Source: Pseudodesulfovibrio senegalensis
Lineage (GTDB): Bacteria > Desulfobacterota > Desulfovibrionia > Desulfovibrionales > Desulfovibrionaceae
DNA: 64,000 nucleotides
Assembly (NCBI RefSeq): GCF_008830225.1
Contig: NZ_WAIE01000001.1
Span: 1,116,001-1,180,000 of the forward strand
Reading direction: 5' to 3'
The translations under genes and the position numbers were made by a program. Below the pieces are notes generated by a model. The model had not been told where the DNA came from, did not search any database, and worked only from the letters and a program-made list of their open reading frames with translations. Below are positions 36,445-45,816 of this stretch, piece after piece. The first letter of the stretch is position 1. Each line of letters opens with the position of its first letter.

Positions 36445-36520
36445 TGGCTCCCCAGCACGGACTTGAACCGCGAACCTAGTGATTAACAGTCACCCGCTCT
36501 GCCGATTGAGCTACTGGGGA
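36445..36520 (-). tRNA. tRNA-Asn (GUU)
   Basis: 76 nt with encoded CCA. On the minus strand TCCCCAG pairs with CTGGGGA, the D-arm reads TAGCTCAATCGGCAGAGC, the anticodon loop contains GTT in GACTGTTAATC, and the T-arm GGTTCAAGTCC is typical. The gene is alone, with its own promoter and terminator. Confidence 0.97.
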
Positions 36521-36549
36521 ACAAGGTTGCGCTTGCGGCGCGAGAGGAG

Positions 36550-36578
36550 TATTTAGGCAAATCCAATTTGCCCGTCAA
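36550..36578 (-). promoter_or_regulatory. Promoter of tRNA-Asn with a palindromic spacer
   Basis: On the minus strand TTGACG (36578-36573) and TAAATA (36555-36550) flank a 17-bp spacer that is itself the inverted repeat GGCAAAT-TGG-ATTTGCC. Confidence 0.55.
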
Positions 36579-36723
36579 GCAAAAAAATGAATTTTCCTCA
36601 AAAAAAGTTCTGGTAGCCTGATGAGGTAATCTTTTGTATTTCTTGACTGCGTTACGGATTTGGCTTAGGGATTCAACGTCTCTTGTATTTTTCTAGACTT
36701 TTCGTTCTTCAAGGATCAATCAA

Positions 36724-38310
36724 TTGTCAAACAACGGTAATAAAAAGCAAAAGAAGATCAAGCTGGCTACCAAGTCGAGCCATGCCCAGAAGTTCATGCC
36801 CATGCTGGAGGCCCTGCAGGCCAAGGATGAGCTGAACCCTGTCATCAAAACACGGGTGGAAAAGGCATGCACGCTGCTTGATGAAAACGTTCCCCTGTAT
36901 CCCAATGGTTTCCAGCGGGACACGGCTATCTCTGATATAATCGAAGAGTTCAAGGACGTTGCAGGCGAAGCCCTTGAAGGAACCGAAAAACAGTTTTCCA
37001 TTGCCGGGCGCGTTGTGGCTTTTCGCTCGTTCGGCAAGGCCACCTTTTTCCAGATTCAGGACCGTAGCGGCAGGATCCAGGTTTTCTGTTCCCGCGATGA
37101 TCTCGGTGTTGAAGACTACAAGCTCTTCAAGAAGACCGACATCGGCGATATCGTCGGTGTTGTCGGTTCGTTGTTTCGCACCAAGACCGACGAGTTGACC
37201 GTCAAAACCGAGTCCTTTCAGCTTATCACCAAGTCCCTGCGTCCTTTGCCGGAAAAATATCACGGCCTCAAGGACGTGGAGATTCGCTACCGCCAACGCT
37301 ATGTGGATTTGATCGTCACCCCGCGCACCAAGGAAATATTCATGGCCCGTACGGCCATTGTGCGCGAATTGCGGCATTTCCTGGACGAGAAGGGGTTCAT
37401 GGAGGTGGAAACACCCATGATGCAGCCCATTCCCGGCGGCGCTACCGCGAAACCGTTTGAGACACATCACAATGCGCTGGACATGAAGCTGTACATGCGC
37501 ATCGCCCCGGAACTGTATCTCAAGCGTCTGCTGGTTGGCGGTTTCGAGCGGGTTTATGAAATCAACAGGAATTTCCGGAACGAGGGAACATCCACCCAGC
37601 ACAATCCGGAATTCACCATGCTTGAATTCTACTGGGCCTATGCCAACTTTGAGAACCTCATGGATTTGACTGAGGAAATGTTCTCGCGTGTGGCCAAGGT
37701 CGTAACCGGTGACACCAAGGTTACTTATCAAGGCGAGACCATTGATCTTTCCATCGGGGCTTGGACCCGCATGACTTTCCATGACTCTTTGGAGAAGATC
37801 GGCGGGGTTTCTCCTGATGTATATTCCGACTACGAGAAATGTAAGGAATGTGTGAAAGCGGCGGGCGAAAAGGTTGTCGAGGGCGAAAAGCTTGGCAAAC
37901 TCCAGGCCAAGCTTTTTGACATTCGAGTTGAACCCAAGTTGATTCAGCCGCATTTCATTTATCATTACCCGACGGATATTTCCCCGCTTTCCAGAAGGAA
38001 CGAGGACAATCCGGATATCACCGATCGGTTTGAGCTGTTCATGACCGGCCGGGAAATGGCCAATGCTTTTTCCGAACTGAACGATCCGGTCGATCAGCGC
38101 GGGCGTTTTGAAGATCAGGTCAAGGAAAAGGAAGCCGGGGACGAGGAAGCCCACTTCATGGATGAGGACTATGTCCGCGCCCTTGAATACGGCATGCCGC
38201 CTGCCGCCGGACAGGGTGTCGGCATCGACCGTTTGGTCATGTTGATGACTGACAGCGCGTCCATACGCGAAGTCATCCTGTTCCCGCTGTTGCGGCCTGA
38301 GGCAACCTAG
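36724..38310 (+). CDS. lysS: Lysyl-tRNA synthetase, class II
   Basis: 528-residue class IIb LysRS. The OB-fold anticodon domain (about 75-185) is followed by the catalytic core; motif 2 is seen as RNFRNEGTSTQHNPEFTMLE and motif 3 as GQGVGIDRLVML. A TTG start at 36724 has AAGGA 8 nt upstream. It adds about 25 Lys/Ser-rich residues ahead of the usual N-terminus. It heads the envelope series: lolC begins 42 bp after its stop. Confidence 0.95.
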   Translation: MSNNGNKKQKKIKLATKSSHAQKFMPMLEALQAKDELNPVIKTRVEKACTLLDENVPLYPNGFQRDTAISDIIEEFKDVAGEALEGTEKQFSIAGRVVAFRSFGKATFFQIQDRSGRIQVFCSRDDLGVEDYKLFKKTDIGDIVGVVGSLFRTKTDELTVKTESFQLITKSLRPLPEKYHGLKDVEIRYRQRYVDLIVTPRTKEIFMARTAIVRELRHFLDEKGFMEVETPMMQPIPGGATAKPFETHHNALDMKLYMRIAPELYLKRLLVGGFERVYEINRNFRNEGTSTQHNPEFTMLEFYWAYANFENLMDLTEEMFSRVAKVVTGDTKVTYQGETIDLSIGAWTRMTFHDSLEKIGGVSPDVYSDYEKCKECVKAAGEKVVEGEKLGKLQAKLFDIRVEPKLIQPHFIYHYPTDISPLSRRNEDNPDITDRFELFMTGREMANAFSELNDPVDQRGRFEDQVKEKEAGDEEAHFMDEDYVRALEYGMPPAAGQGVGIDRLVMLMTDSASIREVILFPLLRPEAT

Positions 38311-38352
38311 GTTGATCTGGGTCCACTATGACGGCATTTGCCGCGGAGAATT

Positions 38353-39582
38353 ATGAAATTTGAGACCTTTGTGGCCCTGAGGTATTTGTTTGCCCTGCGA
38401 AAGCAATCATTTATCTCGCTGATTTCTCTGTTTGCCGTTTTTGGCGTGGCCATTGGTGTGGGTGCGTTGATCGTGGTCATCGGAGTCATGAATGGTTTTT
38501 CCACGGATTTGCGAGACAAGATTCTGGGTGTAAACGCCCACATTCTGGTTTCTTCGGTCCGTGGCGGGATCAAGAATTACGAAGGTTTGGCCGAAAAGGC
38601 GAAAAAGGTTCCCGGTGTGGTCGGGGTTGCCCCGTTTCTTTACTCCGAGGTCATGCTGTCGTCGAGGTCTGGCGTCAAGGGCGTCGTCCTCAGGGGAGTG
38701 GAGCCGGAAACTGCCAGAGAGGTATTGAGCCTCAACGACGATATGGTGGATGGTTCGCTGGATGATCTGGATATACCGGGCGAACCTCCGGGGATCATCG
38801 TCGGGGCGCAGATGGCCAAACGATTGGGACTTGGTGTCGGTTCGCAGGTTAACCTGCTGTCTCCGGCAGGACGCAAGACCGCAGCCGGATATCAACCCAA
38901 GGTCAGCGTTTTTCGTATTGCAGGCATATTTCGGACCGGCATGTTCGAATATGATTCAACGTTGGGTTATGTGAGCATTACTGACGGGCGCAAGCTGCTG
39001 GGATACAGCGACGGGCTTGTATCCGGCCTGGAGATTCGGATCGAGGACCCGTTTGCGGCAGATTCCGTTTCCAAGGCCCTGAAGCACGAACTGGGCACGT
39101 TTGGACTCGTCATTCGGCACTGGAAGGAAATGAACGCCAACCTTTTTGCCGCATTGGAGCTGGAAAAGACAGCCATGTTCATTATTTTGGCCATGATTGT
39201 GCTGGTGGGATCGTTCAGCATCGTCAATACTCTGGTCATGCTGGTAATGCAGAAGACCAAAGACATTGCCGTGCTCATGTCCCTCGGTGCCAATGAATCC
39301 AGCATACGCAAGATATTTATGCTTCAGGGCACATTCATCGGCCTTGTGGGGACTGTTCTTGGATATGCCATCGGCGTTCCCGTCAGCCTGTTGCTCAAGA
39401 AATACCAGTTCATCCAGTTGCCCAAGAACGTGTATCCGACAGACTACCTTCCGGTGCGACTGGACATGTTCGATTTGACTGCCATTGGTGTGGCGGCCTT
39501 TCTTTTGTGTTTTCTGGCAACCATTTATCCGGCCAGAAGGGCGGCGGCATTGAACCCAAGCGAGGCCTTGCGCTATGAGTAG
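38353..39582 (+). CDS. lolC: Lipoprotein-releasing system permease (LolC/LolE family)
   Basis: 409-residue MacB/FtsX-fold ABC permease that extracts lipoproteins from the inner membrane. One membrane span near 20-45, a large periplasmic domain (about 45-260) and three C-terminal spans are visible. The ATG at 38353 has GGAGA close upstream; an in-frame TTG 15 nt earlier has no ribosome site. Only one permease gene is present, so a homodimer or a LolF-like arrangement is likely. It overlaps lolD by 8 nt. Confidence 0.92.
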   Translation: MKFETFVALRYLFALRKQSFISLISLFAVFGVAIGVGALIVVIGVMNGFSTDLRDKILGVNAHILVSSVRGGIKNYEGLAEKAKKVPGVVGVAPFLYSEVMLSSRSGVKGVVLRGVEPETAREVLSLNDDMVDGSLDDLDIPGEPPGIIVGAQMAKRLGLGVGSQVNLLSPAGRKTAAGYQPKVSVFRIAGIFRTGMFEYDSTLGYVSITDGRKLLGYSDGLVSGLEIRIEDPFAADSVSKALKHELGTFGLVIRHWKEMNANLFAALELEKTAMFIILAMIVLVGSFSIVNTLVMLVMQKTKDIAVLMSLGANESSIRKIFMLQGTFIGLVGTVLGYAIGVPVSLLLKKYQFIQLPKNVYPTDYLPVRLDMFDLTAIGVAAFLLCFLATIYPARRAAALNPSEALRYE

Positions 39583-40261
39583 TCAGGCCGTATACAGCCT
39601 TGCCGGGGTGAGTAAGCAATATGAAGGCCCCATAGAAACTGTTTCCGTACTGAGCAATGTCAATCTTCATGTCGATTCGGGTGAATCCATTGCGATCCAC
39701 GGCGCATCGGGGTCAGGGAAAACAACGTTGCTGCATATTATGGGAACTCTTGATACCCTTTCGGCGGGAAGTGCGAAATTTTGCGGCAGGGATATGGCCG
39801 CGTTGAATCAGAGGGAACGTGCCCGAATGCGTAACGACGAAATTGGTTTCGTATTCCAGTTCCATCATCTGTTGCCGGAGTTTTCCGCAGTGGAAAATGT
39901 GGCAATGCCCGGACTTATCGCCGGGACAAATTCGGATGAGATATATGACCGCGCCCGGGAAGCATTGATTCGGGTTGGCCTTGAGCATCGGTTGTCGCAC
40001 AAGGTCACCACGCTTTCCGGAGGTGAGCGGCAACGGGCAGCCATAGCCAGGGCGGTTTTGATGCGTCCTGCTGTTATTCTGGCTGACGAGCCTACGGGCA
40101 GCCTGGACGAGAAGACCGGGCAGATGGTCGGCGAGTTGCTGGCCTCGTTGAATGAGGAGATGGGGACGACCCTCGTGGTCGTTACACATAATAATGAATT
40201 GGCCTGCATGATGCAGCGACGTTTGGAACTGCGTTCAGGAGAGCTGTATGCTGAGCATTAG
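39575..40261 (+). CDS. lolD: Lipoprotein-releasing ABC ATPase LolD
   Basis: 228-residue ABC ATPase. Walker A is GASGSGKTT (near residue 45), the signature LSGGERQRAAIARA, and Walker B VILADEPTGSLD. It powers the LolC permease encoded just upstream with 8-nt overlap. Its end overlaps the bamA start by 14 nt, linking lipoprotein sorting with outer-membrane assembly. Confidence 0.94.
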   Translation: MSSQAVYSLAGVSKQYEGPIETVSVLSNVNLHVDSGESIAIHGASGSGKTTLLHIMGTLDTLSAGSAKFCGRDMAALNQRERARMRNDEIGFVFQFHHLLPEFSAVENVAMPGLIAGTNSDEIYDRAREALIRVGLEHRLSHKVTTLSGGERQRAAIARAVLMRPAVILADEPTGSLDEKTGQMVGELLASLNEEMGTTLVVVTHNNELACMMQRRLELRSGELYAEH

Positions 40262-42968
40262 GGTTCGCGCCTGTGGGGTGGCGTTTCTCGTACTATTTTT
40301 TGTTTCGTTCATGGCAAGCGTTTCCATGGCTGCACCGGTTGGTGATGACGTTCGGGTGGCCGTGTTGCCGTTCGACGTTCATGCTGGGGACGATCTCGCC
40401 TATTTGAATGAAAGCCTTCCGGAGTTGCTGTCAGACAAGCTGGCCGAAGCCGGTTTTGACGTAGTGCCTCAGGCTGACGTCAAGAAGATGCTTGAGGAAC
40501 GAGGCGTGGCCAATGTTTCCGACAAGTCTGCCCGGGAAATAGCGTTGGCCCTTGGTGCCGGATTTTCCGTATACGGTACCCTCAATCAGATTGGCGAAAC
40601 AATTTCGCTTGATGCCAGGATTGTCGACGCATTTGACGACGAGCCCGCATACAAGGCTACTGTGAATAAACAGGGGCTCATCAACCTGTTGCCCGCTGTG
40701 GACGATCTGGTCGTTCAGATGCGGTCTGGTCTGTTGCGTCAGGACGTTGTGGCCGAAGTCGACGTTGAAGGCACAAAGGTTCTGGACAAGGAAGTGGTGC
40801 TCATGCGCCTGCCCTTGGACAAGGGCGACCTGATTACGGCCAAGGCAATCAATACGGCGCTCAAGAGCGTTTACGAACTTGGCTATTTTGACAACGTCAA
40901 GGTCAAGGTTTCGGATGTGTCCGGCGGAAAGCGCGTTGTGTTCGAGGTGGTCGAGAAGCCGCGCATTCAGGCTATCGGCGTTGTCGGTTCTGACGCCATC
41001 GACAGTGAAGACATTATTGAGGCCATTTCCACCAAAAAGGGCGGGGTGGTCAACCCCCGTGTCCTTGCGGACGACATCAATACCATTCGTGAGATGTACC
41101 GCAAGGAGGGTTACTATAAAGCCAAGGTTTCCCACGAAATTGAAACCGGAGAGTCCGGTCAGGCCCGTCTCAACTTTGTTATTGATGAAGGCAACAAGCT
41201 GTATATTCAAGAAATTGTTATCGACGGAGCCAAACAGATCGATCCTGACGACGTCAAGGATCAGCTGGCCCTTCAGGAGCGTGGCTTCCTGAGCTTCATT
41301 ACCAACTCCGGTGTGCTCAAAGAAGAATTCCTTGAACGCGATACCGCGGCCATCATGGCCTATTACAACAACCATGGTTTTATCGAGGCTCGCGTCGGAC
41401 GCCCCGAAGTTGATATCAAGGACGACGGCATCTATGTGACCTTCCGCGTATGGGAAGGAGAGCGTTACAAGATGGGCACAGTCGGTTTCAGGGGTGATCT
41501 TATCGACGACAATGCCACGTTGCTTGATGTGGTTAGCGTGGACCAGCTTCACGAGGACGACGATTACTTCAATCGTTCCATTGCCCAAGAGGATATCAAA
41601 CACATCACGGAATATTACAACAATGCAGGATATGCCTATACGGACGTATCCATGAAGCTCAACGACAATCCCGAGACCAAGGTCGTTGACGTGATGTATA
41701 CCATTTCCAAGCATCAGAAGGTTCATATCCGTCGGGTATTGCTGGAAGGCAATATCACCACTCGCGACAACGTCATCCTTCGGGCCATGCGGCTTGCGGA
41801 CGGCGACCAGTTCAGCGGCACCAAACTGAACATGTCCACGAGAAAGCTTGATCGGCTCGGATATTTCGAATCCGTCAACGTGACTCCGGTTCAGACCGGT
41901 AACCCCGATGAAATGGATCTGCTGGTCAAGGTCAAGGAAAAGCCCACCGGGAACTTTGGTGGTGGCGTGGGGTATTCTACCTTTGACGGGGCTTTCATCG
42001 GAGCCAACATCGGTGAGAAAAACCTCTTCGGCAAGGGCTACAGCCTGAACCTCGCCGCACAGCTGGGTGAAAAGAAAACCGCTTTTGATCTGGGTTTCTA
42101 CAACCCCATGGTTTACGACAGCAATCTTGGTTTCGGTGCCCGCGCCTACAACAAGCAGCAGGATCTCGACGACTATGAACGCGACTCCGTGGGATCGACG
42201 TTCAGGCTCCATTATCCGCTTGGTAACTATACCAGCGTTGATGGTGAATATGCCATCGAGCACTATGAAATCCATGATGTTTCTTCCGATGCCGATTCCG
42301 ACATCAAGGACGACGAAGGAACGCACCTGCTCAGTTCGCTTGCTCTCAAGCTCAAACGCGATACCTTGGATAACCGTGAATATCCCACTTCCGGATATGT
42401 CTGGACCGGCAAGATGACGTATGGTGGCGGATTGATCGGTGGTACGGATAACTTTGTCAAATATACCATGAAAACAGACTATTACCAGGACCTCTTCTGG
42501 AAGACCGTGTTCCATTGGAAGGGGTTTGTTGGGTTTGTTCATGAGAACATTGACGGTGGTGAGATTCCTTCCGACCAGCGCTTCAAACTGGGCGGCATCG
42601 ATTCGGTCCGAGGTTATTCCAAGCGCAAGATCGTTGCCATGAAGTCGGACGGTTCTGACAAGATTGGCGGCGACAAGGCGTTTTATACCAATTTGGAAGT
42701 AATTATTCCCGTGAGTGACGATTGGGGCATTCAGTTTGTGCCTTTCTTCGACTTGGGGAATGTATGGAAAGAGGGCGAATTCTGGTTTGACTCGGTGGAG
42801 CGATTCAACGAAGACGGACCTGATTTCGGGCTTTACAAGAGTGTCGGAGCCGAAGTCCGTTGGAATTCTCCGCTTGGCCCCTTGCGAGTCAGCTACGGTA
42901 TGGGACTTGACGACCTGTACGACAGCAAGGAACAGGTATTCGACTTTTCTGTGGGCCAAACGTTTTAA
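40248..42968 (+). CDS. bamA: Outer membrane assembly factor BamA with N-terminal TolB/FlgO-like domain
   Basis: 906 residues: signal peptide (about 1-28, ending SMA), an extra domain (about 33-160), POTRA repeats (about 170-560) and a 16-strand beta barrel (about 570-906) ending in Phe, as expected for an Omp85 substrate of itself. Proteobacterial BamA is usually near 800 residues; the surplus is the first domain, which begins VRVAVLPFDVHAGDD and has the alternating strand/helix pattern of TolB-N, FlgO or CsgG. AGGAGAG lies before the ATG. It is followed by the chaperone gene skp. Confidence 0.94.
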   Translation: MLSIRVRACGVAFLVLFFVSFMASVSMAAPVGDDVRVAVLPFDVHAGDDLAYLNESLPELLSDKLAEAGFDVVPQADVKKMLEERGVANVSDKSAREIALALGAGFSVYGTLNQIGETISLDARIVDAFDDEPAYKATVNKQGLINLLPAVDDLVVQMRSGLLRQDVVAEVDVEGTKVLDKEVVLMRLPLDKGDLITAKAINTALKSVYELGYFDNVKVKVSDVSGGKRVVFEVVEKPRIQAIGVVGSDAIDSEDIIEAISTKKGGVVNPRVLADDINTIREMYRKEGYYKAKVSHEIETGESGQARLNFVIDEGNKLYIQEIVIDGAKQIDPDDVKDQLALQERGFLSFITNSGVLKEEFLERDTAAIMAYYNNHGFIEARVGRPEVDIKDDGIYVTFRVWEGERYKMGTVGFRGDLIDDNATLLDVVSVDQLHEDDDYFNRSIAQEDIKHITEYYNNAGYAYTDVSMKLNDNPETKVVDVMYTISKHQKVHIRRVLLEGNITTRDNVILRAMRLADGDQFSGTKLNMSTRKLDRLGYFESVNVTPVQTGNPDEMDLLVKVKEKPTGNFGGGVGYSTFDGAFIGANIGEKNLFGKGYSLNLAAQLGEKKTAFDLGFYNPMVYDSNLGFGARAYNKQQDLDDYERDSVGSTFRLHYPLGNYTSVDGEYAIEHYEIHDVSSDADSDIKDDEGTHLLSSLALKLKRDTLDNREYPTSGYVWTGKMTYGGGLIGGTDNFVKYTMKTDYYQDLFWKTVFHWKGFVGFVHENIDGGEIPSDQRFKLGGIDSVRGYSKRKIVAMKSDGSDKIGGDKAFYTNLEVIIPVSDDWGIQFVPFFDLGNVWKEGEFWFDSVERFNEDGPDFGLYKSVGAEVRWNSPLGPLRVSYGMGLDDLYDSKEQVFDFSVGQTF

Positions 42969-42985
42969 ACAAAAAAGGAGTCACA

Positions 42986-43504
42986 ATGCGTAAAATCATA
43001 TTCATTGCAATTGCCGCGACCCTGCTGTTTTCCGCAACGGCATTTGCCGCCTCGAAAATTGCCGTTGTCAACGTTCCTCAGGTTCTGGGAACTTCACAGC
43101 CTGCCATGGAAGTAAAGGCCCAGCTTGAAGCCAGCGTTAAGAAATATCAGGACATTCTTCGTGCCAAGGCCGTTGAAATTCGTGATCTGCAGGCCAAACG
43201 TGAAAAGCAGAAGAAGATTCTGAAGCCCGAAGCCCTTGAGTCCATGGATAAGGACATTCGTGAAAAGGCTTTCAAATACAAGGAAAGCCAGAAGGAATAT
43301 GACGCCAAGCTCAAGGAACAGCAGGCTGAACTCAAGCGTCCCATGTACGTGATGCTGGAAAAGGTCATTGACAGCTATGCCGCCAAGAATGGTTATGACA
43401 TCGTGGTCAATGAAGTCCCCGGCGTGCTTTACGTGTCCAAGAACAATGACATCACTGCCGCCGTCATTCAGGAATTCAACAAAGCTTGGAAGACCAAAAA
43501 ATAG
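42986..43504 (+). CDS. skp: OmpH/Skp-family periplasmic chaperone
   Basis: 172 residues with a clear signal peptide (about 1-21, AFA cleavage) and a long helical coiled-coil domain rich in Lys, Gln and Glu (about 45-130), the tentacle structure of Skp. It escorts unfolded outer-membrane proteins to BamA. AAGGAG is 6 nt before the ATG, and lpxD begins 4 nt after the stop. Confidence 0.92.
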   Translation: MRKIIFIAIAATLLFSATAFAASKIAVVNVPQVLGTSQPAMEVKAQLEASVKKYQDILRAKAVEIRDLQAKREKQKKILKPEALESMDKDIREKAFKYKESQKEYDAKLKEQQAELKRPMYVMLEKVIDSYAAKNGYDIVVNEVPGVLYVSKNNDITAAVIQEFNKAWKTKK

Positions 43505-43508
43505 TACC

Positions 43509-44555
43509 ATGACATTGTCGCTCAGCTCTATTGCCGAGCAATTGGGGCTTGAATTCACAGGCGAAGACAAACAAATCACCGGGGTCAACACGCTGGAAAA
43601 GGCGGGCCCCGGTGACGTCTCGTTTTTGGTCAACCCCAAGTATGCACGGCTGCTTGAAACTACCTCGGCCGGAGCGGTCCTTACCGGTCCCGATTATGCT
43701 GACAGGGTTCAATCGGCCCTGATCAGTTCAAACGTCTATCTGGATTTGGCGAAGATCGTTAAGTTGTTTGAGGTGCCACAGGGACGCATGTCAGGAACAA
43801 GCGAACTATCCTGTGTGCATGAATCTGCCGATATTGCCGAATCAGCTACTGTGTACCCGTTTGCCTTCATTGGTGAAAATGCACGCATCGGAGAAGATAC
43901 CGTCATTTTCCCCGGATGTTATGTCGGGGAATCCACCGTTATCGGCAGGGAATGCATAGTTTATCCCAATGCCGTTCTGATGGGTGGTTGCGAACTCGGT
44001 GATAATAGTATCATTCAGCCAGGTGCCGTGATCGGAGCAGATGGCTTCGGCTATGCACAGACTCCGTTTGGACACATGAAAATTCCGCAGATTGGTAAGG
44101 TCTGTTTGGGCGACAACGTGGAAATTGGCGCCAACACAGCAGTAGACAGGGCTGCGCTTGACGTGACTTCGATAGGCCCTGGAACCAAGATCGATAACCT
44201 TGTTCAGGTTGGCCATAATGTCCAGATGGGCAAACATTGTCTTGTTGTCGGGCAGGTCGGCATCGGCGGTAGCACTACCATAGGAGATAATGTGGTTCTG
44301 GGCGGTCAGGCCGGCATTGCCGACAATGTGACCATCGGGTCCAACGTCAAGGTTGGTGGCCAGGCGGGCATCAGCAATCGTCTTGATGATGGCAGTGTTG
44401 TGTCGGGGTCACCGAGTATGCCCTATTCCACTTATCTCAAGGCCATGGGAGTATGTGCCCCGAAGTTGCCCGATCTTTTCAAGAAGGTGAAAAAGCTCGA
44501 AAAGCGTCTTGCCACTCTTGAGGAAGCGCAAGGAGATGATCATGACAAAACATGA
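43509..44555 (+). CDS. lpxD: UDP-3-O-acylglucosamine N-acyltransferase
   Basis: 348-residue left-handed beta-helix acyltransferase of lipid A synthesis. The N-terminal uridine-binding domain (about 1-100) precedes many hexapeptide repeats of the form (I/V)GxNxx; the catalytic His lies in [11 protein letters not shown]. Start at 43509 is chosen by fit to the family N-terminus, as no strong ribosome site is present. It overlaps fabZ by 14 nt. Confidence 0.95.
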   Translation: MTLSLSSIAEQLGLEFTGEDKQITGVNTLEKAGPGDVSFLVNPKYARLLETTSAGAVLTGPDYADRVQSALISSNVYLDLAKIVKLFEVPQGRMSGTSELSCVHESADIAESATVYPFAFIGENARIGEDTVIFPGCYVGESTVIGRECIVYPNAVLMGGCELGDNSIIQPGAVIGADGFGYAQTPFGHMKIPQIGKVCLGDNVEIGANTAVDRAALDVTSIGPGTKIDNLVQVGHNVQMGKHCLVVGQVGIGGSTTIGDNVVLGGQAGIADNVTIGSNVKVGGQAGISNRLDDGSVVSGSPSMPYSTYLKAMGVCAPKLPDLFKKVKKLEKRLATLEEAQGDDHDKT

Positions 44556-45003
44556 TGATATTATGGATATCCGTCGCATCATGGAATTGCTTCCGCATCG
44601 GTATCCCTTTCTTTTGGTTGACCGGGTGGTTGATTTTGTTGCCGGTGAAAGCCTCAAGGCCTACAAGAATGTCACCTTCAATGAAGGTTTTTTTCAGGGG
44701 CATTTTCCCGGACTGCCGGTTATGCCCGGTGTATTGATTCTTGAAGCACTCGCACAGACCGGTGGGCTTTTCGTCATGCACACGATCGATGAACCGCTTG
44801 GAGACCGTGTGTTTCTTTTTGCGGGGATGAACAAGGTCAAATTTCGCAAGCCGGTTGTTCCCGGAGACAAGCTTGATCTCAATGTTTTCTACATCAAGAA
44901 TAAAATGAATATCTGGCGTATGCGCGGTGTTGCCGAGGTCGACGGCGTTGTCGTCGCCCAAGGCGAATTTACGGCATCGGTTGCCAGCAAAGGGGATATG
45001 TAG
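44542..45003 (+). CDS. fabZ: 3-hydroxyacyl-ACP dehydratase FabZ
   Basis: 153-residue hotdog-fold dehydratase of fatty acid synthesis that competes with LpxA for 3-hydroxyacyl-ACP. The conserved [14 protein letters not shown] (about 13-26) and the active-site [20 protein letters not shown] helix are intact. AGGAG lies 6 nt before the ATG at 44542. Its stop shares a base with the GTG of lpxA (TAGTG). Confidence 0.96.
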   Translation: MTKHDDIMDIRRIMELLPHRYPFLLVDRVVDFVAGESLKAYKNVTFNEGFFQGHFPGLPVMPGVLILEALAQTGGLFVMHTIDEPLGDRVFLFAGMNKVKFRKPVVPGDKLDLNVFYIKNKMNIWRMRGVAEVDGVVVAQGEFTASVASKGDM

Positions 45004-45812
45004 TGGCCTCTCAAATCCATTCCACGGCGGTCATCGACCCCAAGGCAGAACTGGGCGTTGATGTTTCCATAGGGCCGTATTGTGTTGTCGAGGCTGATAC
45101 GAAAATCGGCGACAGAACCATTCTTGAACCGTTTTCCCTGGTCAAGCAATATACGGAGATGGGCGCGGACAATCACATCCATCCCCATGCCTGTATCGGC
45201 GGCGAGCCTCAGCATACCGCGTTCAAGGGAGAAAAGACCTGGGTACGCATGGGCGACGGCAACAGCATCCGCGAATGCGTGACCATTCACCGGGGTACTG
45301 TGCAGGGCCACGAGCAAACCGTGGTGGGTTCCGGTTGTCTTTTTATGGCGTATGCGCACATTGCTCATGACTGCGTTGTTGGCGATGGTGTGATCATGGC
45401 CAATTCGGTCAACCTTGCCGGCCATGTGGAAGTGGGCAGAAAAGTCATCATCAGTGGAATGTCTGCGGTGCAGCAATTCGTCAAGATCGGTGATTATGCC
45501 TTTCTTGGCGGTGCCAGCGGCTACAAGCAGGATGTGCCTCCCTACATGCTTGCCCATGGCGTTCGCGGCATGTTGTACGGCCCCAACCTGATAGGTTTGC
45601 GGCGTAACGGTTTTACCGCCGATACCTGCAAGGCCTTGAAAAAGGCATACAAGGTCATTTTCCGTTCCGGCATGACCAAGAAACAGTCGTTGGAACAGGT
45701 GGAGAACGAATTTGGCAGTATTCCGGAAATCATGACACTGATCACCTTTATTCGTGACAGCAAGAATGGTGTGACTCCGGCAGCCAACAAGAATGGCGGC
45801 GAGGCGGCCTGA
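45003..45812 (+). CDS. lpxA: UDP-N-acetylglucosamine acyltransferase
   Basis: 269-residue LpxA, first enzyme of lipid A synthesis. A beta-helix of hexapeptide repeats fills residues about 3-190, with the catalytic His in AHIAHDCVVG, and a helical C-terminal domain (about 195-260) follows. The GTG start at 45003 overlaps the fabZ stop by one base. Its order with lpxD and fabZ is the classical one. Confidence 0.96.
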   Translation: MASQIHSTAVIDPKAELGVDVSIGPYCVVEADTKIGDRTILEPFSLVKQYTEMGADNHIHPHACIGGEPQHTAFKGEKTWVRMGDGNSIRECVTIHRGTVQGHEQTVVGSGCLFMAYAHIAHDCVVGDGVIMANSVNLAGHVEVGRKVIISGMSAVQQFVKIGDYAFLGGASGYKQDVPPYMLAHGVRGMLYGPNLIGLRRNGFTADTCKALKKAYKVIFRSGMTKKQSLEQVENEFGSIPEIMTLITFIRDSKNGVTPAANKNGGEAA

Positions 45813-45816
45813 AATT

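Noticed and set aside
40431-42959. 842-codon open frame on the strand opposite bamA
   Set aside because: It is fully antisense to a well-identified gene, has no recognisable domain, and arises from codon bias. Similar long antisense frames opposite prfA and lysS were rejected for the same reason.
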